This document shows, in pieces, positions 27,431 to 38,640 of a stretch of 64,000 nucleotides of DNA. Location: NCBI GenBank assembly GCA_031772625.1, contig CM062818.1, forward strand, positions 1,285,558,277 to 1,285,622,276. Reading direction: 5' to 3'. This DNA is from Pinus tabuliformis (lineage: Eukaryota > Streptophyta > Pinopsida > Pinales > Pinaceae). The position numbers and the translations under genes are program-made. Each line of letters starts with the position of its first letter. Within the stretch, counting starts at the first letter, position 1. The notes under the pieces were generated by a model. The model worked only from the letters and a program-made list of their open reading frames with translations, searched no databases and was not told the origin of the DNA.

Positions 27431-28021
27431 AGGGCATATTTAGGTGGAAAAAAAGAGGGCTTGATCGAGCAATTTAATTGCTTGATTGAGCTCTCCGAGC
27501 CTTAAGAAAATAGCTCGGACAAGGGTTAAAAACAAATCCTCGATAGCCCTAAGGCTCCACAGATTTTTTTTTTCATTTTGCACAGAATGAGCCACAAGTA
27601 AGAGCTCGGCCAAGTGTTTTTGTGCAGCTTGACCTAGAATATTGGAGTTCAATCGAAAATATTGGAGTTCAATCGAGCAATTGGAGCATGGCATGACCCA
27701 ACCAACCTTGCCAATAGCAACACAAATGACCTAGAGGCTCAAACAAAGGTAGGTATTCTATCATTTTTTATTTTTTTTTGCAAAATTAAATAAATTAATT
27801 TGAAAAAAAAAATTATTTACCATAGAAAAACCATGAAACTACAGAAAACCATCAAAGAAACCCTTCAATACAATTTAAAAAACCACAAAAAACCATAAAA
27901 AAACCCTTCAAAATAATTTAGAAAACCACAAAAAAACAACTTAAAAAAAAAACAAAAACCAACTTAAAAAACCACAAAAAAAACAACCTAAAAAACACTT
28001 AGAAACTACAAAAAAAAAAAA
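27431..28021. other. Low-complexity spacer before retrotransposon 2
   Basis: 27440-27720 is a non-AT-rich stretch with repeated atcgagcaatt motifs in both orientations. 27770-28021 is dominated by A-rich strings of the type aaaaccacaaaaaacc. No coding signal is seen. The final A run provides the left flank of retrotransposon 2. Confidence 0.7.
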
Positions 28022-30516
28022 TGTAATATCCCCAAAAAACTGTAAATATTTTATTTTACCAAAACAAATATCACTATTATTGTTATTATCAGTTTGAGGT
28101 GATTAAGATTGTTAATTATATAAGAAGGAAATGGTTTGAATATTAACAGATCTTGTAACTTATCATAGCAAGGAAGTTAGAAAAGGTTGTTGCCAGAAAC
28201 CCTAACTACCTCCCCTAGTTGTGAATGCTCCAAAGAAAAATGAGTGGGGGGAGGAAAAAACGCGCTAAAAAATGAGATGGAAAAAGAGAAAGCTAAGTCT
28301 GGTGATGACCAGATAGCTACAGCACACAGTGCAAAACTTGTAGAAGACAGTGGTCTTGTAAGCACGCTTGGGGAGAGATTTGGTCCTGAAGGCAAAGTTG
28401 AATAATCTATAATATGTGTCATTAAATGTAATTTGGAAAACACTGAACTGGAACCATTGATACTGAAAAGATATTACTTGGAAATCATTAATAGTATGGT
28501 TTTAACTGTACAGAACTGGTTATTTTATTTACTTAATTCGGATCAGTATTATCTTAAAAACTGTGATATAATTTAGACTCAGAAAAGGATTTGTTGAAGT
28601 TCTTTATTAAGAAGAGAAAGAAGCTAAAAGATGTTAGTACCAAGAATAAAGGAAAACCTAAATTCATAGGGAAAGTAGCACAGTTTTATACCTCAGAGAA
28701 CCGTAGTAAGAACAAATGAAACAAATGGTTCTCGCAACAAATATATATATCTATATATATATATATATAAGAATAAAACTGAGCTAGGACATTAAAAAAA
28801 AAAACTGCTTTAATATAGTTCAAGGAGCTCTGTAAGATCTTTCCCGAAAACCCTTTACAGAGATGATATCACAAAAGAAGAAGAGCACCAACAGAGTTAG
28901 AAAAAATAAAATATATTAGCTGGGCACCGAACTATTAAACAAATATATATACAATCTAGAAAACCCAGAAGGATTCTTACCGTAGCCTTGAAGAGTTAAA
29001 TAAAAGAATTTTGATATATCATCGAAGAAACTCAGATATCCGTTCTACCAAAACTGAGCATTATGATTTATTTGACATTGGAAGACTAGAAGTAAGCCTA
29101 CACCATGTGAGCAAGGAATTTCAACATTGCTTTAGAACAGAGCAACAAATTAGCAAGAGGCAACAATATATTAAATATATGGAATCCATGTCTCAATGTT
29201 CACACAGCATACCAACACTGCACAATTCAGTGCAAAACTATTTGAACAAAAAGGTAGCATTGTGTTTTAGAAAAACAATTGAACACCCATATACACGTAG
29301 AGACTAGAGAGTCTTTAATTACATAAAACGAGAACCATTTTTTACATAGCAACTAGAGAAACTTAAATAGCTTCAGACCCCGAGAGGTCAGCGAAACCGA
29401 GCCATCAGGCCGAAAGCAGTGGTTAAGAATTTCGCAGTTCCTATAACTTAAAAAAAAATTATGCTGGTATGGTCTTAGTTATAGGCCTCGCAACCCAACT
29501 AAGAAAGCCTTTGATTAGGCGGAAGTGGATCATATTTCTGGAGGGAACTGCATGGAAAAGAATTGTCATGAACTTAACAACAGAAACCCCATCCGACTTC
29601 AAAACTGTGAAATGTTTAGCAAATCTCTCAAGCCCTGGTGCATCAAGCCACAAATCATCTACTGGTGTACCCATATAGTCGATAAAACATCTGAGCAGCT
29701 TGTCAGGCTTACCCGAAAACCCTCAAGCGATGGAAGCAGTAAGGGGATCCACAGTTTCCACCTGAAAACCTCCAGAGCCCATCTCTCCAGCTTCCATTAC
29801 ACCTACAAATAGTGTATAACAGCAAACTTCATTAGGGCTGGGGTTTAAATTTTGAAGAAACAACGAAAATATCTGTAGAGTGGAATCTTAAACAAAGAAA
29901 AAAAAGAAAGACAAATCACCATAAAACATATCACTCGGATGAGGTGAAACCAATAGCGCTGGCCCTGGATTCATTCGACTGCATCAAAGCCTCAAGAAAT
30001 GAAACCCTAAGACTGCAAGCCAAACCTACCAGAGAGGGAGTTTGGGAAGCAGGGGTGAGCGCCAAGGAGCGAAGGGGCGAAATGAGGAACGTCTCCAGCA
30101 AACGAGGCGGTATAACTTTCCGAACAAAGCCCAGCCATCGGATCAAGGACTCAAACCTTCCACCGTCGATGAGACGAGAGTCTCGAGGTGGACAGCTGCA
30201 GAAGGACAAGCCTGCTCGTGCCACGTTACCATGGCAGAGCACATAATAAATACTAAATCCAAATGTAAGTTAAACCAGAAGTGTAGCCATGGTAAATCTT
30301 ATTGCTGGAGTAATTGAGCCTGTCAAAGACCATTGGGATATGGTCCTTTGTTGCACGACACATTAGAGCCTAACTACCATGAGACTTTTAACATAAAACT
30401 AGAATTTCTGGAAATGACTAATATTCATCCGTATAATGTATACTTGCTATGATGGTATTTACTATGGTAAGAAAAATTTTTATTTCTTTACATATATGTG
30501 TTATGGAGGTATGACA
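28022..30516 (+). repeat. 5' LTR of retrotransposon 2
   Basis: About 2,495 bp, TG to CA, followed after two bases by a primer binding site. It matches 35345-37928. Relative to the 3' LTR it lacks about 120 bp near 28400 and keeps 23 bp near 30215 that the 3' LTR has lost. It contains an AT microsatellite at 28740-28769. Antisense to the LTR lies the gene-like block described separately. Confidence 0.92.
29460..30242 (-). pseudogene. Gene-like block antisense in the 5' LTR: candidate captured host-gene fragment
   Basis: On the minus strand, 30242 to 29920 reads about 100 residues with a conserved-protein look (SLVGLACSLRVSFLEALMQS). It ends at a GT donor (29919-29918). After a 117-base intron-like gap with an AG at 29804-29803, a second block (29802-29460) continues in the matching phase. 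That block includes KPDKLLRCFIDYMGTPVDDL and a frame open to about 29460. A 1-bp insertion near the first block's end breaks the frame. The same structure is in the 3' LTR. I do not recognise the protein. An intron means capture at DNA level rather than from spliced mRNA. An alternative is an LTR-internal antisense ORF of the element itself. Confidence 0.5.
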
Positions 30517-30518
30517 AG

Positions 30519-30530
30519 TGGTATCAGAGC
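30519..30530 (+). other. Primer binding site (initiator tRNA-Met), retrotransposon 2
   Basis: tggtatcagagc, exact standard plant site, two bases after the 5' LTR. Confidence 0.93.
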
Positions 30531-30657
30531 AAAGGTTACCAAACTGCAGCCTCTGGCATTATACTAGCGAGAATTTTCAATTTTTTTTTTGGTTTTTTTT
30601 ATTGTTAACCCACTAACTCATTAAGTTTCAATTCAGTAAACATAACAACATCGGATT

Positions 30658-32060
30658 ATGAGAAGAATGGATAGCCTTCCACACAGAAATGTGGCAGGCC
30701 TAGGACTTGCAACACTTCCTGAACACAATCCTAAAGTATGGGTGCAGTTAGGAGAAGAACCTTGCAACACCAATCTTACGATATTGGAAACGGTCCAAGA
30801 ATTAAAGAATGAGATGGCCCGACTACGGGCAGACAATGCAAGATTAACGCTGGAATAGGAAAAAATTATGAAAAGCCTGTCTAATAAGCAAACTCAGCAC
30901 CAATAGATTCCCAGCCCTAAGCAAGAACGTATGTCAGAAGAACAAGACTACCGCACGGAATATGTGGGAATAGGAGGGGAAGAAAATCAAGAGGAGAAGT
31001 CAGATAATGCCTCTGAGCACCCAACATCAAAAAGGCAGCGAACAGAATTACAAGGGGAGTTTCGAAAAATAAAACTACCACTCTTTGATGGAGAGCTGAT
31101 GGAGGCAGCGGAAGCTTGGCTTATTAACATGAATAAATATTTCCAATTATATAAATATGATCACAACTTAAAAGATCGTCTGGCCATTTTTCAGCTACAA
31201 GGGAAGGCCACCCTATGGTAGGAGGAGGTCAAGACTGTACGAGAGGTAAATGAACAAAATATAACTTGGGAAAAGTTCGAGAGATATTTTAAGGAAAGAT
31301 ATTTGACTGAATGATTTTACGACGAGAAGGAAAAAGAATTCCACGACCTGCGGCGTAGACAACAAATAATGGATGAGTTTATTACCCGATTTACCTCTTT
31401 ACTTCGATATTTACCTTACATACGAGAAGAAAAGGCAAAGGTACAGTGGTTCGTTAGTATTTTACCCTTGTCTATGAGAGAGCAAATTGAATTTGATAAC
31501 CCAAAAATGATGGATGAGGTTATACGAAAGGCCAGGATATGCTATCAGTAAAGTAAGAAGAAAGGAGAAATTATGAGAAAGAAATGGGCTGAAAAGAAAG
31601 GTAATAAGGTTTGTGTGGGCAATAAGGGAAATTGTGGCAATATCAGCAAAGGATTTCCCAAAGGACAAATCAACAAAAATCTGCATAAAAATCAGTCCAG
31701 ATTTAGACCTCTCGAGGAACCCAGATCCAGTGAGAAATCAAGTAAAATTGAAAACGAAGTGACAACGAGATCTCCAGTACAATGCTGGGGATGTGGAGGG
31801 CCACATTACATTAAAAATTGTCCTAACCGGAAAGACACTAAACAGATTTTGCAGATCCACGAAGCATCTATGGTAGGCCACGTAGCCGGGAGTATTCAAA
31901 AAATTAATGCTGCTCTTGAAGATCATGAGGCAGAATACCAACCAACTATGGTGGAGTTTGAAGATAAAATATTTGATCATATTGTATCTGTTTTAATTGA
32001 TCCTAGAGCTACATTAAGTTATGTTAGTCCTAAGATTGTGGAACAATGTAAATTATAGAT
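30658..32060 (+). pseudogene. gag and protease, retrotransposon 2 (broken)
   Basis: The ATG at 30658 starts gag. In-frame stops follow at 30856-30858, 30904-30906, 31219-31221, near 31312 and at 31549-31551. The gag core (FDGELMEAAEAWLINMNKYF, then FERYFKERYL) is recognisable. The zinc knuckle at 31783-31821 is CX2CX3HX4C. The protease active site at 31999-32010 reads Asp-Pro-Arg-Ala where the family has Asp-Ser/Thr-Gly-Ala, so the protease should be dead. A frame change follows near 32045. Confidence 0.88.
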
Positions 32061-33813
32061 TATCAAGTTTAAAAAACCCTTGGTTAGTACAAATAGAAAT
32101 AGGGGCAAAGAGACATGTGTTGGCCAAGGTTAATAACTATCCTTTGAAAATAGTAGTTCAGGCATTGATGGTAGATCTAAACATACTTCCCCTTAAATCA
32201 TATGATGTGTTGATAGGCATGGACTGGTTAGAAAAATGCTGGTCCATTATAAACTGTAAAACAAAAGCTATCTGTTATAAGAATGAAAAAGGAGAAAAGT
32301 AGGAGATGCAAGGCATCCTGAGACCATTACAGATTCGGCCAATAATCGCCTCTCAACTAGCAAAGTGCATCACGAAAATATGTCAGTTTTATGCTATTCA
32401 AGTTGGATATGCCAACTCAAAAGACAAGACTGCCACCCTAGAAAGTATTCCAGTGGTTCAAAAATTTGTAGATGTGTTCCCTGAAGAAATACCAGGACTG
32501 CCACCCAAGAGAGACATAGATTTCACTATTGAACTGGTGCCAGGAGCAGCCCCGGTGTCCCGAGCTCCTTATTGTATGAGCACACCAGAACTGACAGAAC
32601 TGAAAATGCAATTGCAGGAGCTGCTGGATAAAAATTACATCCGCCCTAGTGTGTCGCCCTGGGGAGCCCCCGTGCTTTTCGTCAAAAAGAAGGATGGAAC
32701 CCTTCGTATGTGCATGGACTACCGTCAGCTAAATAAGTTGACAATTAAAAATAAGTACCCTTTACCCCGTATAGATGAACTTTTTGACCAAGTAAAAGGG
32801 GCAACCGTATTTTCAAAAATTGATTTACGATCAAGATACCACCAGATCAGGATCAAGGAGGAAGATATAGCTAAAAATGCCTTTAGGACTCGCTATGGAC
32901 ACTACGAGTTTGTAGTATTACCCTTTGGGTTAACCAATGCCCCGCAACCTTTATGTGTTTAATGAACAGTATATTTCATCAGTATTTAGATAAATTTGTG
33001 TTAATTTTTATTGATGATATACTGATATATTCCTGGAATATTGAGGAACACAAGGAACACCTCAGGCTAGTATTGCAAACTCTCCGGGAACATCAATTGT
33101 ATGTTAAATACAACAAGTATGATTTCTTTAAGGAATAGATTCAGTACTTAGGCCACATTATTACTAAAGATGGAACCGTGGTAGATCTCGAGAAGATAAG
33201 GACCATAATGGAATGGCCAGTGCCAAAGGACGTAGCGGACATAAGATCTTTCATGGGATTGGCAGGATACTATAGACGGTTTGTGGAAGGATTCTCTAGA
33301 GTGGCCTATCCTATCACCTCCCTACAGAAAAAGGGAAAAAAATTTAAATGGACTGTAGAATGTCAAAAAAGTTTTGAGCAGCTCAAGAATCTGCTCACCA
33401 TTGTGCCTATTTTAAGCATAGCATATCCAAGTAAGGACTATGTGGTGTGCACAAATGCGAGCAACGAAGGGGTAGGTGGAGTACTAATGCAGGATGGAAA
33501 GGTAATCATCTATGAGTCTAGGAAATTAAAAGAACACGAGCAGAAATATTCCACTTATGATTTGGAGTTGGCAGCCATCACTCATGCCCTGGAGATGTGG
33601 CATCACTATTTGATGGGTAAAAAGTTTATGTTAATGACGGACCATCATAGTTTGACTAATTACTTCAATCGGCATACTTTAAATGCTAAGCAAGCTTGGT
33701 GGGTAGATTTCCTAAGTGAATTCAATTTCGAGATTAAACATCTGAAGGGGAAAGAGAACCGGGTAGCTGACGCTTTAAGTCGAAAGGTACATTGTCTCTA
33801 TGAAATTTCTTAA
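32061..33813 (+). pseudogene. Reverse transcriptase and RNase H, retrotransposon 2 (broken)
   Basis: The protease-RT linker and most of the reverse transcriptase (32306-32962) lie one frame over from gag, through two compensating indels. Motifs seen are [40 protein letters not shown] and PFGLTNAP. After a frameshift at about 32945 the active site FIDD is at 33007-33018. A stop sits at 33136-33138. In RNase H the first catalytic Asp is Asn (aat, 33454-33456, CTNAS). The rest reads through YSTYDLELAAI, TDHHSL and RVADALSRK to a TAA near 33811. Confidence 0.9.
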
Positions 33814-33840
33814 AGCGAAGGGCAGACTACTTTCGACGAG

Positions 33841-35328
33841 TTGATTAAAAAAGCAGCAGAGCAAGATCAGAAATATCAGCAAATAGGACAACAAGTTCAA
33901 AATTCAACCAGTTATGAATATCAACAAGGATATGCGATGGATGCCGCAGGTATGCTGAGTTATAAGAAAAGATTATATGTACCTAACCAAAATAATATTA
34001 AAAGTCTGATTCTAGATGAATTTCGTAAAAGTCCCTATGCAGGACACCTAGGGTACCAAAAGCTAACTACCGCACTCCGAAAGGAGTACTATTGGTCCGG
34101 CATGAAAAAAGATGTAGCTGAATATTTGACACGTTGCTTAGAATGTCAGCAAGTTAAAACAGAACATCAACACCCTATTGAGTTATTACATCCACTACCA
34201 ATCCTAGAATGGAAGTGGGAGACCATCTTTATGGATTTTATCACAGGATTACCCAAGTCCAAAAAAAAACGACTCAATCATGGTGGTGGTAGACAAATTA
34301 AGTAAATCAGCCCATTTTATACCAGGATAGTCCACCTTCAGAGCGGTACAGATTGCCAATTTTTTTATGCAAAACATTTTTAGGCTGCATGGGTTACCAA
34401 AAACTATAATTTCTGACCGCGATGTAAAGTTTACATCAACCTTCTGGAGAACCCTGTTTGAAGGGTTAGGTACTCAATTAAATTTTAATATCGTCTATCA
34501 TCCTCAAACAGAGGGACAAACAAAACGGGTGAATCAGATAGTAGAAGATATGCTAAGATCATATGTAATGCAACAACCATCTAAATGGAAAGACTACCTG
34601 CACTTGGTCAAATTTGCTTACAATAATGGCTATCATACTTCCTTACAGATGAGCCTGTTTGAAGTGTTGTATGGACGTAAATGCCGCACACCATCCAGTT
34701 AGGGGGACCAGAGGACAAGCTGATGCTGGGACCCGAGATGTTAAAAGAGATGGAAGAAATGGTTAAGAAGGTATGTTCCAACTTAAAGGTGGCCCAAGAT
34801 AGGCAAAAGAATTTCGCCGATCGGAAGAGGAATTTCAGAGAATACCAAGTAGAGGACGTTACAATGGAGCGGGTGTGCTAAGCTGGCACCCCGGCTTTGT
34901 GGACCATTTCAAATTTTAGCAAGAGTTGGGCCAGTGGCATACCAGCTCGCCTTACCAAGCCATATTTGGGTCCACAGTATCTTCCATGTGTCAGTATTAA
35001 AAAGATACGTTTATGATCCTAAGCACATAGTCAGTTGGCAAGACATACAAGTAAGAAAGTATCTTAGGTAGGCCAATTAATTTCTATGATTAAGAAAAAC
35101 TGATTTAATGACTGTTTGTTTCAGGTCAAACGGGAAGGAGAATTCTTGGTCGAGCCGCTGAGTATACTCAATTGGAGAGAAGTAATGCTGCGAAAACGAG
35201 CTATCACCCAGGTTAAAGTGCAATGGCAGCACTTTGGGTCGGATGAAGCCACCTGGGAGGATGAATAGCTCATGAAAGAAGCATATCTAGGGTTGTTTGT
35301 GGTTAGGAAACATCGGGACGATGTTTGA
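33841..35328 (+). pseudogene. Integrase, GPY/F and chromodomain, retrotransposon 2 (broken)
   Basis: The HHCC zinc region spans about 34030-34155. Catalytic Asp residues are at 34234-34236 and 34415-34417. The catalytic Glu is Lys (aaa, 34523-34525, in GQTKRVNQ), so integration should fail. An A-run indel at 34260-34269 shifts frame, and another shift follows near 34680. The GPFQIL segment is at about 34905-35010. The chromodomain is at about 35140-35265 (VEPLSILNWREVMLR, then VKVQW and EATWED), followed by a TAG. In chromoviruses this domain binds modified histone tails. Confidence 0.9.
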
Positions 35329-35332
35329 TTTC

Positions 35333-35344
35333 AAGGAGGGGAGA
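35333..35344 (+). other. Polypurine tract, retrotransposon 2
   Basis: aaggaggggaga directly before the TG of the 3' LTR. Confidence 0.88.
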
Positions 35345-36170
35345 TGTAATATCCCCATAAAACTATAAATATTTTATTTTACCACAATAAGAAACAAAAC
35401 TGGTTATTATTGTTATTATTTGTTTGAGGTGATTAATATTGTTAATTATTGAACAAGGAAATGGTTTGAATATTAACAGATCTTGTAACTTCTGATAACA
35501 AAGAATTTAGAAAAGGCAGTTGCCAAAATCCCTAACTACCTCCCCTAGTTGTGAATGCTCTAAAGAAAAAGGAGTGGGGAAGGAAAAACCGTGCTGAAAA
35601 GTTAGATGGAAAAAGGGAAAGCTAAGTCTGGTGATGACCAGATAGCTACAACATTCAGTGCAAAACTTACAAAAAACAGTGGTCTTGTGAGCAAGCTTGG
35701 GGGAGATTTGGTCCTGAAGGCAAATCTCATGGTCAGGTGGATGAAAATAGCAGGTAGCAAAGGTGACTCCTACCACTGAGGTTTTTCCTTCTTAAGACAA
35801 CTCAGGTAGGTGGTATCTTCCTGAAACTAATCTGTTGAATAATCTATAATATGTGCCATTAAATGTAATTTGGAAAAGACTGAACTGGAACAGTTGATAC
35901 TGAAAAGATATTACTTGGAAATCATTAATAGTATGGTTTTAACTGTATAGAACTGGTTATTTTATTTACTTAATTCATATCAGTATTATCTTAAAACTGT
36001 GATATAATTTAGAATCAGAAAGGGACCAGTTCAAGTTCTTTATTAAGAAGAGAAAGAAACTGAAAGATGTTAGTACCAAAAATAAAGGAAAAACTAAATT
36101 CATAGGGAAAGTAGCACAGTTTTATAGCTCAGAGAATCGTAGTAAGAACGAATGAAACAAATGGTTCTCG

Positions 36171-36207
<37 letters not shown>

Positions 36208-37928
36208 AACAAAACTGAGCTAGGACATTAAAAAAAAAGACTGCTTTAATATAGTTCAAGGAGCTCTATAAGATCTTTCCCAGAAACCCTTTACAGAGAT
36301 GATATCACAAAAGAAGAAGAGTGCCAACAGAGTTAGAAAAAAAATTGAATATTAGATGGGCACCGAACTGTTAAACAAATACATATAAAATCTAGAAAAC
36401 ATAGATGGATTCTTACTGTAGCCTTGAAGAGTTAAATAAAATAATTTTGATATATCATCAGAGAAGCTCAGATGTCCGTTCTACCAAAACTGAGCATTAT
36501 GATTTATTCGACATTGGAAGACTAGAAGTAAGCCTACACCATGTGAGCAAGGAATTTCAACATTACTTTAGAATAGAGCAGCAAATTAACAAGAGGCAAC
36601 AATATATTAAATATATTGAATCCACGTCTTAATGTTCACACAACATACCAACATTGCACAATTCAGTGCAAAACTATTTGAACATAAAGGTAGCATTGTG
36701 TTTTTTAAAAAAAATCGAGCACCCATATACACGTAGAGACTAGAGAGTCTTTAATTACATAAAATGAGAACCGGTTTTTACATAGAAACTAGAGAAACTT
36801 AAATAGCTTCAGACCCTGAGAGGTCAGCCAAACCAAGCCATCAGGCCGAGAGCAATGGTTAAGAATTTCTTGCAGTTCCTATAACTTAAAAAAAAAACTA
36901 TGCTAGTATGGTCTTAGTTACAAGCCTCGCAACCCAACTAAGAAAGCCTTTGATTAGTCGGAAGTGGATCATATTTCTGGAGGGAACTGCATAGAAAAGA
37001 ACTATCATGAACTTAACAACAAAAACCCCATCCGACTTCAAAACTGTGAAATGTTTAGCAAATCTCTCAAGCCTGGTGCATCAAGCCACAAATCATCTAC
37101 TGGTGTACCCATATAATCGATAAAACATCTAAGAAGCTTGTCAGGCTTACCCGATAACCCTCGAGCGATGGAAGCAGTAATGGGATCCATGGTTTCCACC
37201 TGAAAACCTCTTGAACCCATCTGTCCAGCTTCTATTACACTTGAAAATAGCGTATAATAGCAAACTTCATTAGAGCTGGGGTTTAAATTTTGAAGAAACA
37301 ACGAAAATATTTGTAGAGTCGAATCTTAAACAAAGAAAAAAAAGAAAAACAACTCACCGTAAAACATATCACTCGGATGAGGTGAAACCAATAGCTCTGG
37401 CCCTGGAATCATTCGACTGCATCAAAGCCTCTAGAAACAAAACCTTAAGATTGCAAGCCAAACCTACCAGAGAGGGAGTTTGGAAAGCAGGGGCGAGCGC
37501 CAAGGAGCGAAGGGGTGAAATGAGGAATGTCTCCAACAAATGAGACAATATAACTTTCTGAAGAAAGGCCAGCCATTGGATCAAGGAATCAAACCTTCCG
37601 TCGTCGATGAGACGAGAGCCTTGAGGCGGACATCTGCGGAAGGACAAGCTAGAGCACATAATAAATACTAAATCCAATTGCAAGTTAAACCAGAAGTGTA
37701 GCCATGGTAAATCTTATTGCGGGAGTAATTGAGCCTGTCAGAGACCATTGGGATATGGTCCTTTATTGCACGGCACATTAGAGCCTAACTACCATGAAAC
37801 ATTTAACATAAAACTAGAATTTCTAGAAATGACTAGGGTTATATTCACCCGTATAATGTATACTTGTTATGATGGTATTTACTATGGTAAGAAATTTTTT
37901 TATATATATATGTGTTATGGAAGTATGT
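35345..37928 (+). repeat. 3' LTR of retrotransposon 2
   Basis: About 2,584 bp matching 28022-30516 throughout. It keeps about 120 bp (from about 35722) lost from the 5' LTR and lacks 23 bp near 37650. An AT microsatellite lies at 36176-36205. The right end reads ggaagtatg where the 5' LTR reads ggaggtatgaca. Confidence 0.9.
36895..37683 (-). pseudogene. Gene-like block antisense in the 3' LTR: second copy of the candidate captured fragment
   Basis: Same two blocks as in the 5' LTR. Block I runs from 37683 to 37358 on the minus strand and ends at gtgagt, a consensus donor. Block II begins near 37240 and holds MGTPVDDLWLDAPGL. The acceptor AG seen in the 5' LTR has changed here, and block II loses frame after that peptide. 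This copy was made with the LTR, so it is not an independent capture. Confidence 0.5.
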
Positions 37929-38640
37929 TTTAAATTTTTTTCTCACTTACCCTAATAACTTATAACTTATTTTGTTTATTAATTAGTAAAAACATTATTT
38001 TTCTAATTATTGATTACCAATATCGTCTCCATGTATTGCACCAACCAAACACTGTAGACTGAAGCAACTGGAATTATGGATACCAAAGATTGAAATTTCA
38101 CCAACCAAACACTTTAAGACTGAGGCAACCAGAATTATGGATGCCAAAGATTGAAATTTCACCAACCAAACACTCTAAGACTGAGGCAACCTCACTGTCC
38201 CCTATTTCAGTCAGACTGAAAACAGTAGGTTATCACTCACATACTTGCAGAGCTAATTAAGCGTATGAATGATAGCCTCGAATATCACGCACCGACAGTT
38301 TTTTTTACACACAACTTTGGTCGCAAATTTAATTGGAATTTGGGATTATGTTAGAATTGTGAGTTTTATTTTGGATTATGTTAGAATTATGAGTTTTAGT
38401 CCGATTGTTTTTGTAAGCGTCACTAGATGATTCATTTGGAACAAATCAGAATACATAAATATAAGACTCATCCATAATAAAAGGGGAAGGGCGATATCTG
38501 TACCCGACATCAAATATCATGAGTACTATTAATCTAGGTGTAAAGTGAAATCAGTCTTTTCACCAATCTTATTTTTCATTGATATTATTTGTAACGTGAA
38601 TATTTAAATTTGTATTATTTATTAGGATATATTTATTTTA
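37929..38640. repeat. Decayed copy of the kinase gene 3' flank, with 60-bp minisatellite (3 copies)
   Basis: From 38026 the sequence follows the kinase 3' flank at 26510 onward. A 60-61-bp unit starting caccaaccaaacact repeats three times (38039, 38099, 38160). Single-copy homology then continues through ctgaaaacag near 38216 and a stretch near 38450 matching 26745. No kinase exon is seen upstream, because retrotransposon 2 lies there. Confidence 0.7.

Larger units (their letters stand above)
28022..37928 (+). mobile_element. Ty3/gypsy chromovirus (Tekay/Del-like), complete but inactive
   Basis: The element is 5' LTR, primer site, gag, protease, reverse transcriptase, RNase H, integrase, GPY/F segment, chromodomain, polypurine tract, 3' LTR, about 9.9 kb. 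The chromodomain and integrase motifs resemble Tekay/Del chromoviruses. It has many stops and frameshifts and three altered active sites. The 3' LTR ends three bases short of the expected terminal aca, and no matching 5-bp target-site duplication is visible. Confidence 0.92.

Noticed and set aside
30042..30317. Plus-strand open frames in the 5' LTR of retrotransposon 2
   Set aside because: They overlap the minus-strand gene-like block, are not conserved in the 3' LTR, and are highly charged without a domain.
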